Source: Adiantum capillus-veneris
Taxonomy: Eukaryota; Streptophyta; Polypodiopsida; Polypodiales; Pteridaceae
Assembly: GCA_014529385.2 (NCBI GenBank)
Contig: CM043945.1
Span: 3,446,312 to 3,510,311 of the forward strand
Direction: 5' to 3'
DNA length: 64,000 nucleotides
Both the position numbers and the translations under genes were made by a program. How positions within the stretch are numbered: the stretch's first letter is position 1; each line of letters opens with the position of its first letter. Shown piece by piece: positions 12,669 to 22,281 of the stretch. The notes below the pieces were generated by a model. The model saw only the letters and a list, made by a program, of their open reading frames with translations. It made no database searches and had not been told where the DNA came from.

Positions 12669-13589
12669 GACGGTGGTGCGGGAGTCAACATGGTGACAAA
12701 GAGTTGTTGGGAGTCTATGGGGAGACCTCACCTTGAAGCCACAAGCGTAGTGGTAAAAATGGCTAATGGATCTATTGTTACGCCTATTGGAATGCTAAAG
12801 GATCTCAAGATCAAGGTCTTGGGACACAAGGTAAGGCATACTTTCATTGTTATGGATTTTTCCAAGCATCCTATGTCATTTGAGATGATCTTAGGGCGTC
12901 CATTCATGAGGGAAGCAAAAATGGTGCATGACTGGTCCAAAAACCACGTCTACTTACAGTTCCAAGACTCTGTCATTCGAGTTGATCTTTTAAGTGGTCG
13001 AACGCATCCTCTAGGAAATAAATTCATCATTGATAATCGATCAGACACAACAATTCACTCAGCTCCATTACAGTATTGTTACACATGTAACGAAGACACG
13101 GATATTGGGGAGAACTCTCCTTATATGGATACCCTACCCGGAATGGCTGAGTCAGACAATGTCGATTGGGTGCACCTAGCGGCAACTATAGATACATGGG
13201 GAGCTAGAGGAATGACTTGGGTAACACCAGATGGGGAAGAGATACCACACATTGCACCAGTAAACATGTTAGGTGTAGCGCATGTAACATCCGATGATAA
13301 GAAAGAGGCACACCTACCTGAGAGTGAAACTGATGATTCCTCAAAGGCTTCAGGCCAATACACATCGGAAACGGAATCTCAGGAAGAAATGGATTCAGAA
13401 CCTGAGGAAACATCGAGTGAACCAAGTATAGAAAATAAATACTCAAGGCCTAGTACGACTGTCTATGGTAATTTATATGAGAGTGAAGAAGATACAAGCG
13501 AAGACCTATCAGGCGAGTCAAGTTCAAACATTTACCAAAATCAAAACCTTAACAAGAAACAAAGGTCATATAAGAGACGACAATATTGA
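12669..13589 (+). CDS. Element A first protease-like domain (PR1) and linker
   Basis: Continues the frame broken by C. The codons after the target copy read DGGAGVN, the active-site motif of a retropepsin (usually D-S/T-G-A), followed by a conserved core with FIVMDFS and ILGRPFM near 12850-12905. This is the standard position for the protease that cuts Gag-Pol. Its motif is off consensus (DGGA), as is B's (DSEA). An acidic Ser-rich linker follows. The frame ends at TGA 13587-13589, likely a decayed CGA, and resumes at once in the same frame. A methionine codon lies at 12690, but it is internal to the original gene. Confidence 0.85.
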   Translation, partial: DGGAGVNMVTKSCWESMGRPHLEATSVVVKMANGSIVTPIGMLKDLKIKVLGHKVRHTFIVMDFSKHPMSFEMILGRPFMREAKMVHDWSKNHVYLQFQDSVIRVDLLSGRTHPLGNKFIIDNRSDTTIHSAPLQYCYTCNEDTDIGENSPYMDTLPGMAESDNVDWVHLAATIDTWGARGMTWVTPDGEEIPHIAPVNMLGVAHVTSDDKKEAHLPESETDDSSKASGQYTSETESQEEMDSEPEETSSEPSIENKYSRPSTTVYGNLYESEEDTSEDLSGESSSNIYQNQNLNKKQRSYKRRQY

Positions 13590-13595
13590 GAAAAT

Positions 13596-16500
13596 GTGAG
13601 AGCTAGGATAAACAAGGAAAGATCTACTGCAGAATGGCTTAGCTATCTAGGGGCATGTGATGCTCATCGAAAGCTAGTAGACAATTGGGGTGAACATCTC
13701 CAGAGTGTCATGTGGTGCAGCCCGCGACCCATTGACCTCGCTCAATTGGAGGTTACAGAGCCGAAATTGAGTCGAACTATAAGAAGACGTCAAAACCGAG
13801 AGTTAGCTCAACAACAAAAGGAGGCAGAACTAAAAGAAAGGTCTCTGTCAGGACAAGAGCCTGCTGACTTACATACGGCTCTTGAACATTTTAAATCTTA
13901 TACCACGGGGGAGCGAAAGGTTGTGTATGCCAAAGCCCAACGAATACCTACCAATGGAAGCAGGGGAGTCTATGATTGTCCATCGGTAGTTAAAGAGATA
14001 GAATTAGCAGAACCAGGTGAGGAGTCTAAACCAGTCTTTATTGCTCAAGACCTTACCGAAACTGAAGAGGCTGTACTTAAGGAGCTCCTCAAGGAATACA
14101 AGGATATCTTTGCTTGGACATATCATGACATGAAGGGCATTCCACCTTCTGTGGTGCAACATACAATTCCCATGATCAACACTGCTAAACCCGTCCAGCA
14201 GAGACCCTATCCAATGAATCCTAAGTACGCCAAAATTGTACAAGAGGAGATTGAAAAACTTATCCAATGTGGATTCATATACCCTATTGAGCACTCAGAA
14301 TGGGTTTCTCCAATAGTCATTGTGCCAAAAAAGAATGGGAAACTAAGAGTGTGCGTGGACCTCAAGAAAGTTAATGTAGCCACTAGGAGAGATCATTATC
14401 CCTTGCCATATTCAGAACATGTGCTTGAAAGAGTTGCGGGCAAGGAAGATTATAGCTTTTTAGATGGGTACTCTGGTTACAATCAAATCACAATTGCATT
14501 AGAGGACCAAGCTAAAACTGCTTTTATCACAGAGTTTGGAGTGTTTGCATTTCGTGTTATGGCTTTTGGCTTAACAAATGCCCCTGCTACATTCCAACGA
14601 TTAATAAACACTACGTTTAAAGAATTTCTAAGGGAGTTTTGTGAAGCTTTCCTAGACAACCTTTGTGTTTATTCTTCTTGGGAGAAGCATTTGTTATATC
14701 TACGAAAAATATTTGAAAGGTGCAGATTTTATCGCATCTCATTGAACCCTTTCAAATGCCAATTTTGGGTTAAGCATGGAGTCATTCTAGGGCATATAGT
14801 GTCCAAGAACGGGATATCCACAGATGAGAGTAAGATTAAAGCCATTGCCGATTTGCCACCACCTACGAACTATAAGGGAGTTCAAAGATTTATGGGCCAT
14901 GTTGGTTATTATCGAAGGTTTATTTTAAACTTTGTCGAGATAGCGCGTCCATTGTACAAGCTTCTTATCGAGTTTCACTGGACGGAAGAATGTCATCAAT
15001 CTTATGAGTTATTAAAGAAGGCCCTAACAAGTGCTCCAATCCTGCGAACACCTGATTGGAATGTACCTTTTCATGTGCATATTTATGCATCAAACTTTGC
15101 TATTGGGTGTGTTCTAACTCAACCAGGAGAACATAAATTGGACTACCCTATTATCTTTGCAAGTCGCCAATTAAATGATGCCGAGATGAACTACACTACT
15201 ATAGAGTGCGAAGGTCTAGCTATTATTTACGCAGTAAAGAAATTTCGCTATTACCTTCTTGCTACCAAGTTTGTGTTTTATGTGGATCATCAAGCATTGC
15301 TATATTTGGTAAACAAGCCGTGTTCCACAGGTCGAATTACACGATGGTTGTTAATTCTTCTTGAGTTTGACTTCACCGTTGTTGTGAGGCCTGGGAGAAA
15401 ACATGTCATGGCGGATCATTTATCTCGTATCCCTAATGGCGAAGCTCCTACGGGGGTTGATGATGAATTTCCTGATACTCCTTTGTTCATTGTTGAGACA
15501 ATGCTTGAATGGAGTGAAAAGATTGTTAACTTCTTAGTTAATGGTTTTCCACCCAAAGAGCTGCGAAAAGATATAGCTCGAAAATTAATCAAGGAATACC
15601 AACCCTATTGCTTACTAGCGGGAACTCTCTATAAGAGAGGAAAAGATGATGTTCTTAGACGCTGTGCCCGCGAGGATGAGTATTTATATATTCTACAAGA
15701 GGCACACATGGGCGTAGCTGGTGGTCACTTTTCAGGAAAGTTGACTGCCCGAAAGATCTTACAGTCAGGCTATCGGTGGCCCACTCTGTTTAAGGATGCA
15801 TCACTTTTTGCAAAGGGATGTGATGAATGCCAACGCTTCAAGAAGCCACAAAGAAGTGATAGGATGCCTCTACATCCCATCAAGGTAACCCAACCATTTG
15901 AAAAGTGGGGCTTAGACTTTGTAGGACCGATTAGTCCGGCTGCACGTAACACGCAATCACGATATATCATTGTGGCTACCGACTATGTAACCAAATGGGC
16001 TGAAGCAAAAGCAACACGAAAGGCGGATGCAAAAACAACAACTAAGTTCCTCTTTGAGAACATTATCACACGTTTTGGATGCCCCTTTGAATTTGTGAGT
16101 GACAATGGAACTCATTTTATAAATGAAGTAATAAAAGAACTCACATCAAACTTCATGATATCTCACCACAAGTCTACACCCTATTATCCCCAAGCAAATG
16201 GCCAAGCTGAGAGTACCAACAAAACTCTCATCTGCATTTTGACAAAGACAATTGAGGCTCATCGCACTGATTGGGACCTAAAGCTTACATCAGCTTTATG
16301 GGCTTATCGTACTGCGTATAAAGTTACTATTAATTGCACACCGTTTAAGATGGTGTATAGCCAAGAAGCAGTTATGCCATGGGAATTTGTCATTCCTAGT
16401 CTTCGAGTAGCTTCTCAAGAAGGTTGGGATGGTAACCCCTTAGTTGAGCGATTATATATCCTGGAAAGGCTAGATGAAGAGAGGCAATTAGCTGTGCGAA

Positions 16501-18008
16501 ATGCTCTAGTGGAGAAGGATAGGAGAAAGAAGTGGTTTGATATCCATTTAAAGGATAAAGACATCAAGGTTGGTGATAAAGTTCTTATGTATGGGGTACG
16601 TAATGAAAAGAAGAAATTGAAATACGCTGGTAAGGGACCATATCGAGTGTGTGAAATTACCCCACAAGGTACCATTCGTGTGGAGACTCTAGATGGAGTT
16701 GAAACCATTGGATTCCTTAATGGGAGTAAATTCAAAAGATATTATGATACTCTAAGCCAGGAAGAGTTGCAAGCTATCCATCAAAAGAAGGCTGCCAAGG
16801 AACAAGTAGAGCTTAGAAAAATCCAAGCAAGAGTTGAGGCTCGAGAACGACAACAACGTCTTAGACGCCAACGAGAGGCTAATCTGGGAATCACGCGAGC
16901 ATTTTTCGAGGACACAAATGACGACTCATTAGAATCTGAGCCACCGCTACGATACCCAATTGAGCTAAATAGCCCCTATGGGAAAGTACTATACAATGCC
17001 TTATTAGATACGGGAGCTAAACACAATTTTTTATCCTATGGAGTTTGGTGTCAATTAGGGAAAGCGACCATATCCCCGAGTACGATGCAAGTCAAGAGAA
17101 TTAATAAAAAGAAAACTGCTATTCTTGGAGTCCTTCAGACCCCTGTTGTCTATGACAATGGAAGCATAGTTCAGAGGTTTCTAGTCATGCCCGCGCGAGC
17201 TATGGAAGGCAACGTAAACCTGGGACGCATGTGGATGTTGGCAACCAAATGCACTATTGATTGGGATACTGGTAGTGTCACAACTCGACCACCGACTCTT
17301 ACCCCTATCATTCAAGCAAAGTCACCTACGTTGCAAACTCTAGCAAAGTTGAAGGATAGCCAACATTCACAAGCCAAGGTGGTTAACTCGTCTTTGCCAG
17401 CTACCCATGAACCTAGCACTTCAACACTTGTAGTTGCAACAAGCAGTAATATTGCAAGTACTCAACCTGCACGACCTAAGAGTACATATCAATGGGTCCC
17501 CAAGGCCTTACTTCCAACTACCTCAACCCTCCCATCCATTTCAAGAAAAAATTTCCCTGGAGAACTAAGAGCGCGCTCTAGGAGAGTCAAGACCAAATCA
17601 CGATGGATTCCAAAACGACTATTAGAAGCCCAAGGCTACTATGATGGAAATGAGCAAATTTGGGTACCTAAACGTAAAATGTGTCCTTCCCTATCGACAA
17701 GAAACCCATATGAGTCAAACAGTGTAACGCTAAAGCCAATGGCAGACCGTGGGAAGGGAAAGATCACAGAATGCTACACACCTAGTCCAGAGCTAGTTTG
17801 GGCTCCAAGGCAAAACCAATTTATTCCACCTAGCTCAGGAAGGGGAGAGTTCCATGAAGCTTCTAGCTCATCATGTAATACATCCATAGAGGTAAAAGCT
17901 TCTACACAACCTCCATCTATAGTAGTGGACCTCCATGAAGCTACAAAAGAATCCACACCTCCCAGTGTTCAAGAATCACCTGATGAACCACTTCAAGTTC
18001 GATCCTAG
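13596..18008 (+). CDS. Element A pol: RT, RNase H, integrase, second protease (PR2), W-P tail
   Basis: Long open block of 1,470 codons, in frame with PR1. RT spans about residues 215-450, but the YxDD site reads FLDN (352-355; Asp to Asn at 14658-14660). RNase H spans about 490-610; the first catalytic Asp is Tyr497, while Glu537 and Asp564 remain. Integrase has an intact H704-H711-C742-C745 zinc site and D774, D836, E872 with DD35E spacing, then a GPYRV module. No chromodomain or second RNase H is seen. After a coiled, Arg/Gln-rich linker comes a second retropepsin-like domain: LLDTGA at 17001-17018, then LGRMWM. The tail repeats W-(V/I/A)-P-(K/R) at about 17490, 17602, 17657 and 17796. The stop TAG at 18006-18008 probably was CAG. 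Confidence 0.9.
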   Translation: MRARINKERSTAEWLSYLGACDAHRKLVDNWGEHLQSVMWCSPRPIDLAQLEVTEPKLSRTIRRRQNRELAQQQKEAELKERSLSGQEPADLHTALEHFKSYTTGERKVVYAKAQRIPTNGSRGVYDCPSVVKEIELAEPGEESKPVFIAQDLTETEEAVLKELLKEYKDIFAWTYHDMKGIPPSVVQHTIPMINTAKPVQQRPYPMNPKYAKIVQEEIEKLIQCGFIYPIEHSEWVSPIVIVPKKNGKLRVCVDLKKVNVATRRDHYPLPYSEHVLERVAGKEDYSFLDGYSGYNQITIALEDQAKTAFITEFGVFAFRVMAFGLTNAPATFQRLINTTFKEFLREFCEAFLDNLCVYSSWEKHLLYLRKIFERCRFYRISLNPFKCQFWVKHGVILGHIVSKNGISTDESKIKAIADLPPPTNYKGVQRFMGHVGYYRRFILNFVEIARPLYKLLIEFHWTEECHQSYELLKKALTSAPILRTPDWNVPFHVHIYASNFAIGCVLTQPGEHKLDYPIIFASRQLNDAEMNYTTIECEGLAIIYAVKKFRYYLLATKFVFYVDHQALLYLVNKPCSTGRITRWLLILLEFDFTVVVRPGRKHVMADHLSRIPNGEAPTGVDDEFPDTPLFIVETMLEWSEKIVNFLVNGFPPKELRKDIARKLIKEYQPYCLLAGTLYKRGKDDVLRRCAREDEYLYILQEAHMGVAGGHFSGKLTARKILQSGYRWPTLFKDASLFAKGCDECQRFKKPQRSDRMPLHPIKVTQPFEKWGLDFVGPISPAARNTQSRYIIVATDYVTKWAEAKATRKADAKTTTKFLFENIITRFGCPFEFVSDNGTHFINEVIKELTSNFMISHHKSTPYYPQANGQAESTNKTLICILTKTIEAHRTDWDLKLTSALWAYRTAYKVTINCTPFKMVYSQEAVMPWEFVIPSLRVASQEGWDGNPLVERLYILERLDEERQLAVRNALVEKDRRKKWFDIHLKDKDIKVGDKVLMYGVRNEKKKLKYAGKGPYRVCEITPQGTIRVETLDGVETIGFLNGSKFKRYYDTLSQEELQAIHQKKAAKEQVELRKIQARVEARERQQRLRRQREANLGITRAFFEDTNDDSLESEPPLRYPIELNSPYGKVLYNALLDTGAKHNFLSYGVWCQLGKATISPSTMQVKRINKKKTAILGVLQTPVVYDNGSIVQRFLVMPARAMEGNVNLGRMWMLATKCTIDWDTGSVTTRPPTLTPIIQAKSPTLQTLAKLKDSQHSQAKVVNSSLPATHEPSTSTLVVATSSNIASTQPARPKSTYQWVPKALLPTTSTLPSISRKNFPGELRARSRRVKTKSRWIPKRLLEAQGYYDGNEQIWVPKRKMCPSLSTRNPYESNSVTLKPMADRGKGKITECYTPSPELVWAPRQNQFIPPSSGRGEFHEASSSSCNTSIEVKASTQPPSIVVDLHEATKESTPPSVQESPDEPLQVRS

Positions 18009-18140
18009 GAGAGTACCTTACCACCCTTGCAACTTGACGAGGCACCTAGGGTAATAGAAAACTACTGGCAAAAATCCTCACCTATTACCAACTGGAACAA
18101 TTGGTTTCAAAGGGTGACGACATCATTTCAAACGGTATGA
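18009..18140 (+). pseudogene. End of element A polyprotein frame after TAG
   Basis: Frame 0 stays open for 43 more codons to TGA 18138-18140. It is again Trp-rich (NYWQKSSP, TNWNNWFQ), in the style of the preceding tail. It was probably part of the polyprotein before the nonsense change. Confidence 0.5.
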
Positions 18141-18147
18141 TCTACCC

Positions 18148-18161
18148 AAGGGAGGGGGGAG
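18148..18161 (+). other. Internal polypurine tract after A pol
   Basis: AAGGGAGGGGGGAG followed by TGTTTGTTGAC. It is almost identical to B's own PPT-LTR junction (GGAGGGGGGGAG then TGTTGAG). A's true 3' PPT is at 38863. This one is either a central PPT or the scar of a former LTR junction. Confidence 0.55.
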
Positions 18162-18387
18162 TGTTTGTTGACATCCATTATTCACTTGCTTCCCTCTCAA
18201 CCTTTCTCCCTGACCTCTTAATCTCCAATCTTAGGGAATGTATATATAAAGCCTTATACTCACAAAAACAAGATAAAAAAGTAAAAGAGCAAGAGCCATA
18301 ACACAAAATCATAAAAACAAATTATGCACAAGAACACAACCCTTGTAATATTTGCACTCTAACCATCATCTATTTGCGTGTACAGAT
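18162..18387 (+). promoter_or_regulatory. TATA-bearing spacer before the small 3' ORF of A
   Basis: 226 bp of AT-rich sequence starting TGTTTGTTGAC, with TATATATAA at 18241-18249, about 140 bp before the ATG at 18388. It could be an internal promoter for the small ORF or a short LTR remnant. No second copy of it is found in the window. Confidence 0.4.
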
Positions 18388-18435
18388 ATGGCTAGTACGC
18401 TAGAGTCATCCACTCCTACCTTGGGTGAGAGGTAC
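18388..18435 (+). pseudogene. Small 3' ORF of element A, first 16 codons
   Basis: ATG 18388 opens a frame (MASTLESS...) that runs into the insertion site of B. Ignoring B and one target copy, the frame continues in phase at 37128-37502 for a total of 140 residues. I do not recognise the protein. It sits between pol and the 3' LTR in the same sense as pol, where plant gypsy elements may carry extra ORFs. Confidence 0.55.
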
Positions 18436-19458
<1,023 letters not shown>

Positions 19459-19470
19459 CTCCCCCCCTCC
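19459..19470 (-). other. Element B polypurine tract
   Basis: The plus strand reads CTCCCCCCCTCC, so the sense strand reads GGAGGGGGGGAG directly before the 3' LTR. Confidence 0.9.
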
Positions 19471-19507
19471 GCGTTCATGTCGTCCCTGACATGACTTTTA
19501 TGCTTGG

Positions 19508-22281
19508 TCAATAAAGTCCTGTCGTCTTGAGCATCTGCAAATGTGATTCGTATCGTAGGTTGCCGATGGTCAAGGTTGGGCCGAATATTTTGCTTTCGTG
19601 GGTGAAAAAGCCAGTGTAGAAAGCTTCTTCGAATGTTTGCATGTGGAAGCTAGGCAAAAACATAATCCTTTGGTATAGGAGGTGTAACACTTTTGGAGAA
19701 GGCTGCAACGAAAGATCGTACATCATATCAGTCACCGTGTCGGCCGTCGATAGTAGACTCGAGGTCGTGGCTTTATCTGGCGCGAACACTTCAATGCAAG
19801 CTAAGAGAGTCCTGCAGATTTTCTTGAGCATCTGACATGAAAGGTCAGGAGAGCCTGTAAAGAGCTTGATGGTGCCCGTTAGGGTTTTCACCATGTAGGC
19901 TTTACCTATTCTCTCTCCTGCCTTTGGTCCTGGCATCCTGGGGTAATTAAGCCAATTTGGCTTCTTTTCTGTAATCCTGCCATGCTCTTTCCAGTTTCTG
20001 ACTCTTGGCACCGGGCAGAAGGTTGCATCCTCCCGAATCTCCTTTGGTGCCTCCACCAAGTAGATGAGGTAGGCTGGGTATTTGTTCAGCAAATCTTTCC
20101 TCCATCTAGGTTGTGAATCTACTATCTTCTTTGATTGTTCCTCCTTTGTGATGTCGCCTTCGTAAAGAGCGACATACTGCTCCTCCTTTATTCTCTTTTT
20201 CATCTTTAGCACTTCAAATTTCATCAAAGGGAAAGGCAGGCTGGGTTGCATCCACTGTTCATGGAGCACTTTTGTGTCTAGTCCCTGAAGTCTAATGGAG
20301 ATTGGGAGTCTCCTCTCCCATTCCATTTCCGCCTTGGCACTCTCCTCTATCCGCTCCCTTGCTTCCTGTGCACCTGTTACTTCTCTTGAAGCCTCGGCTA
20401 GCTGGAGTATCAAGCCGTCTCTCTCATTTTCCGCGTCATAGAGTGATGCTTTATGACTTTCAGATTCAGTCATAGCATTCTCTAATTTTCTCTACAACTC
20501 CGCTTCCCTTTGTTTGGCTGTCTCAATCTCTACTTCCTTTACCTTGGACCTTTCTTTTATCTTGCTGAGCAGTTCATGCACCATGTGCATGTCTTTTTCA
20601 TCATCATCTGTCAACTCTAAAGCTCTTTCCGCCACCACTTCCACTGGCTTTGGCTCTTCTAGTACTTTCGGTTCGTCCAGTTTCTCTTCACTTTCTTTTT
20701 TACTCTTTGTTTTTTCCTCCGTTCATCTTGTTTTTGTAGGGTGATCCCATAAACTGCCTCAAGGGTCTCTTCTTCGGTGTATCCTATCTCTACCAGATCC
20801 TCATAATCATTTCTCTTTTGTTGAATTGGATCTATCTTCTTTTCTTTGGTCTCGGCCTCTGGCTTTTCCAAATCATCTGTGTCCACCTCTACTGTGGTCT
20901 CCTCCACAACTTTTTCCGTCTTCTTAGGGCTTGGTACATGAGTCATAGAGGGATATCTGTCCTCAACTTCCTTGGCTTTCCCTTTGTCGGCTTGCCCATC
21001 TTTCTCTTGGGGCTTAGTAGACTCATCTACTTCCCTTTTCCCCTTGTCGTCTTTTTTCAGCTCAGCTTTTAATTGTTGTACCTCCTCTTCAGTGTATCGC
21101 TCGACAGGTTGCTGCTCCAGAATAGCCTCTGACTCCTCATAAGCTTTAATATATTGATCGTATTGATCAATATGTGGCCTGGCTGAGCTAGTTCCGACTT
21201 TAGTTGGGTCTGGCACCCACTTTTCTTCAAAGTCACCCTTTAGAGCTCTTTCCGCTCTAAACTGCTCCACTAATCTTTCCATTCTTTCCGCTTTCTAACT
21301 TTTGGTTTGCTTGGGAGCAACCTTCTTCTTTACTTTCTTCTTAAGTGGCTCGTCCACATCCTCTTCAGGTTCTGAAACTACTTCTAGTTTCCGGCGTGCT
21401 CTTGTGGATGCCCTCTTGGGTACTTCGGGCTGTTCTTCCTCCTCGTCGGCTTCTCTAAGCCACTCATTCTGGGAGGGAGCCTTTGGCCACTGATCTCTAG
21501 CTCCAATAGCTTCATAAGCTATTCTTGTCAGAATTTTCGCTCCTCCTATGTATTTTGGCTTCTCGTTGTGGATGGAAAGTACTTGCTCGTGGATGTGTTG
21601 AGCGTAATTCACCTCTTTTGGCATATTGCTCTTTAATGCCCATGTGATGGTGGTCGCAATGGCATGGGGTGGTGTCGTATACTTTTGCGGTCTTTTACTG
21701 CAAACATGAAGAAATTGGTTGTACAGTCGGCAAAGGGTTGCCGCTCTTGGGTCCGCCATATCTCCATAGGTTGCATTCTGCTTCTTGGGCCCATAGACCT
21801 CTATGGCCTCCCTTCTTTCCCTGACCGAGCTCCCTTTGTTGTGCAGCTTCAATGCGTCTGCAATGAGCTGTGGAGTGATCTGTACTTCTACTTTCTCTCC
21901 ATCCATGGCTGTCAATGTGGCTTTTCCATCCTTCTGAATGGATGTTGCCAACTCGTACACTCTTCTTGTATCCACACCTGATAGTCTCGAGGTGAAGAAA
22001 CTGTGTAAGTCTACCCTTTCCAGGTACCTGCTGATGTCTTCTGACCTGCTATAATCTATCAATTCCTGTGGGATCATCGGTACATCCACCGCTTGCCCTT
22101 GAGGATCTCTGAAAGTCCCCTGGTAGATCTTTATTCCCTCTTTCTCCAATACTGCTTCCTCCACCCAAGTCTTGGTTGGCTTGAGGGTTTCTGCTGGAAT
22201 GTCAAAGGGTTCCGCTTCTGCAAGATCATCTTTGATTGTCGGTCTTTTTCTCTTCGTTGCCGATGACTTGGTGGAATCCAT
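19508..22281 (-). pseudogene. Element B additional 3' ORF, about 924 codons, three interruptions
   Basis: Sense ORF between pol and the 3' LTR. ATG 22279-22281 opens a Lys-rich N-terminus (MDSTKSSATKRKRP, a possible nuclear signal). A globular part up to about residue 270 (RVDLHSFFTSRLSG, PQLIADALKLHNKG, ATTITWALKS) has the feel of the 'putative plant transposon protein' domain seen in retroelement extra ORFs, but this is weak. A TAG at 21295-21297 is in frame, and the reading continues as an acidic Lys/Glu-rich coiled region. A frameshift near 20700 and another TAG near 20485 lead into a C-terminal globular part (19508-20473) with RVRNWKEHGRITEKKPNWL. Not env-like: I see no signal peptide or membrane anchor. 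Function unknown. Confidence 0.7.

Noticed and set aside
15400-15700. Archaeal-type second RNase H, as in Tat elements
   Set aside because: Only about 90 residues separate RNase H from the integrase zinc site, too few for another RNase H.
16540-16760. Chromodomain after integrase in A
   Set aside because: The region shows a GPY-type module and then a coiled basic linker; the aromatic chromodomain pattern is absent.
18162-18435. Start of a true 3' LTR of element A
   Set aside because: It does not match A's 5' LTR at 1528, and a matching 3' LTR exists at 38876.
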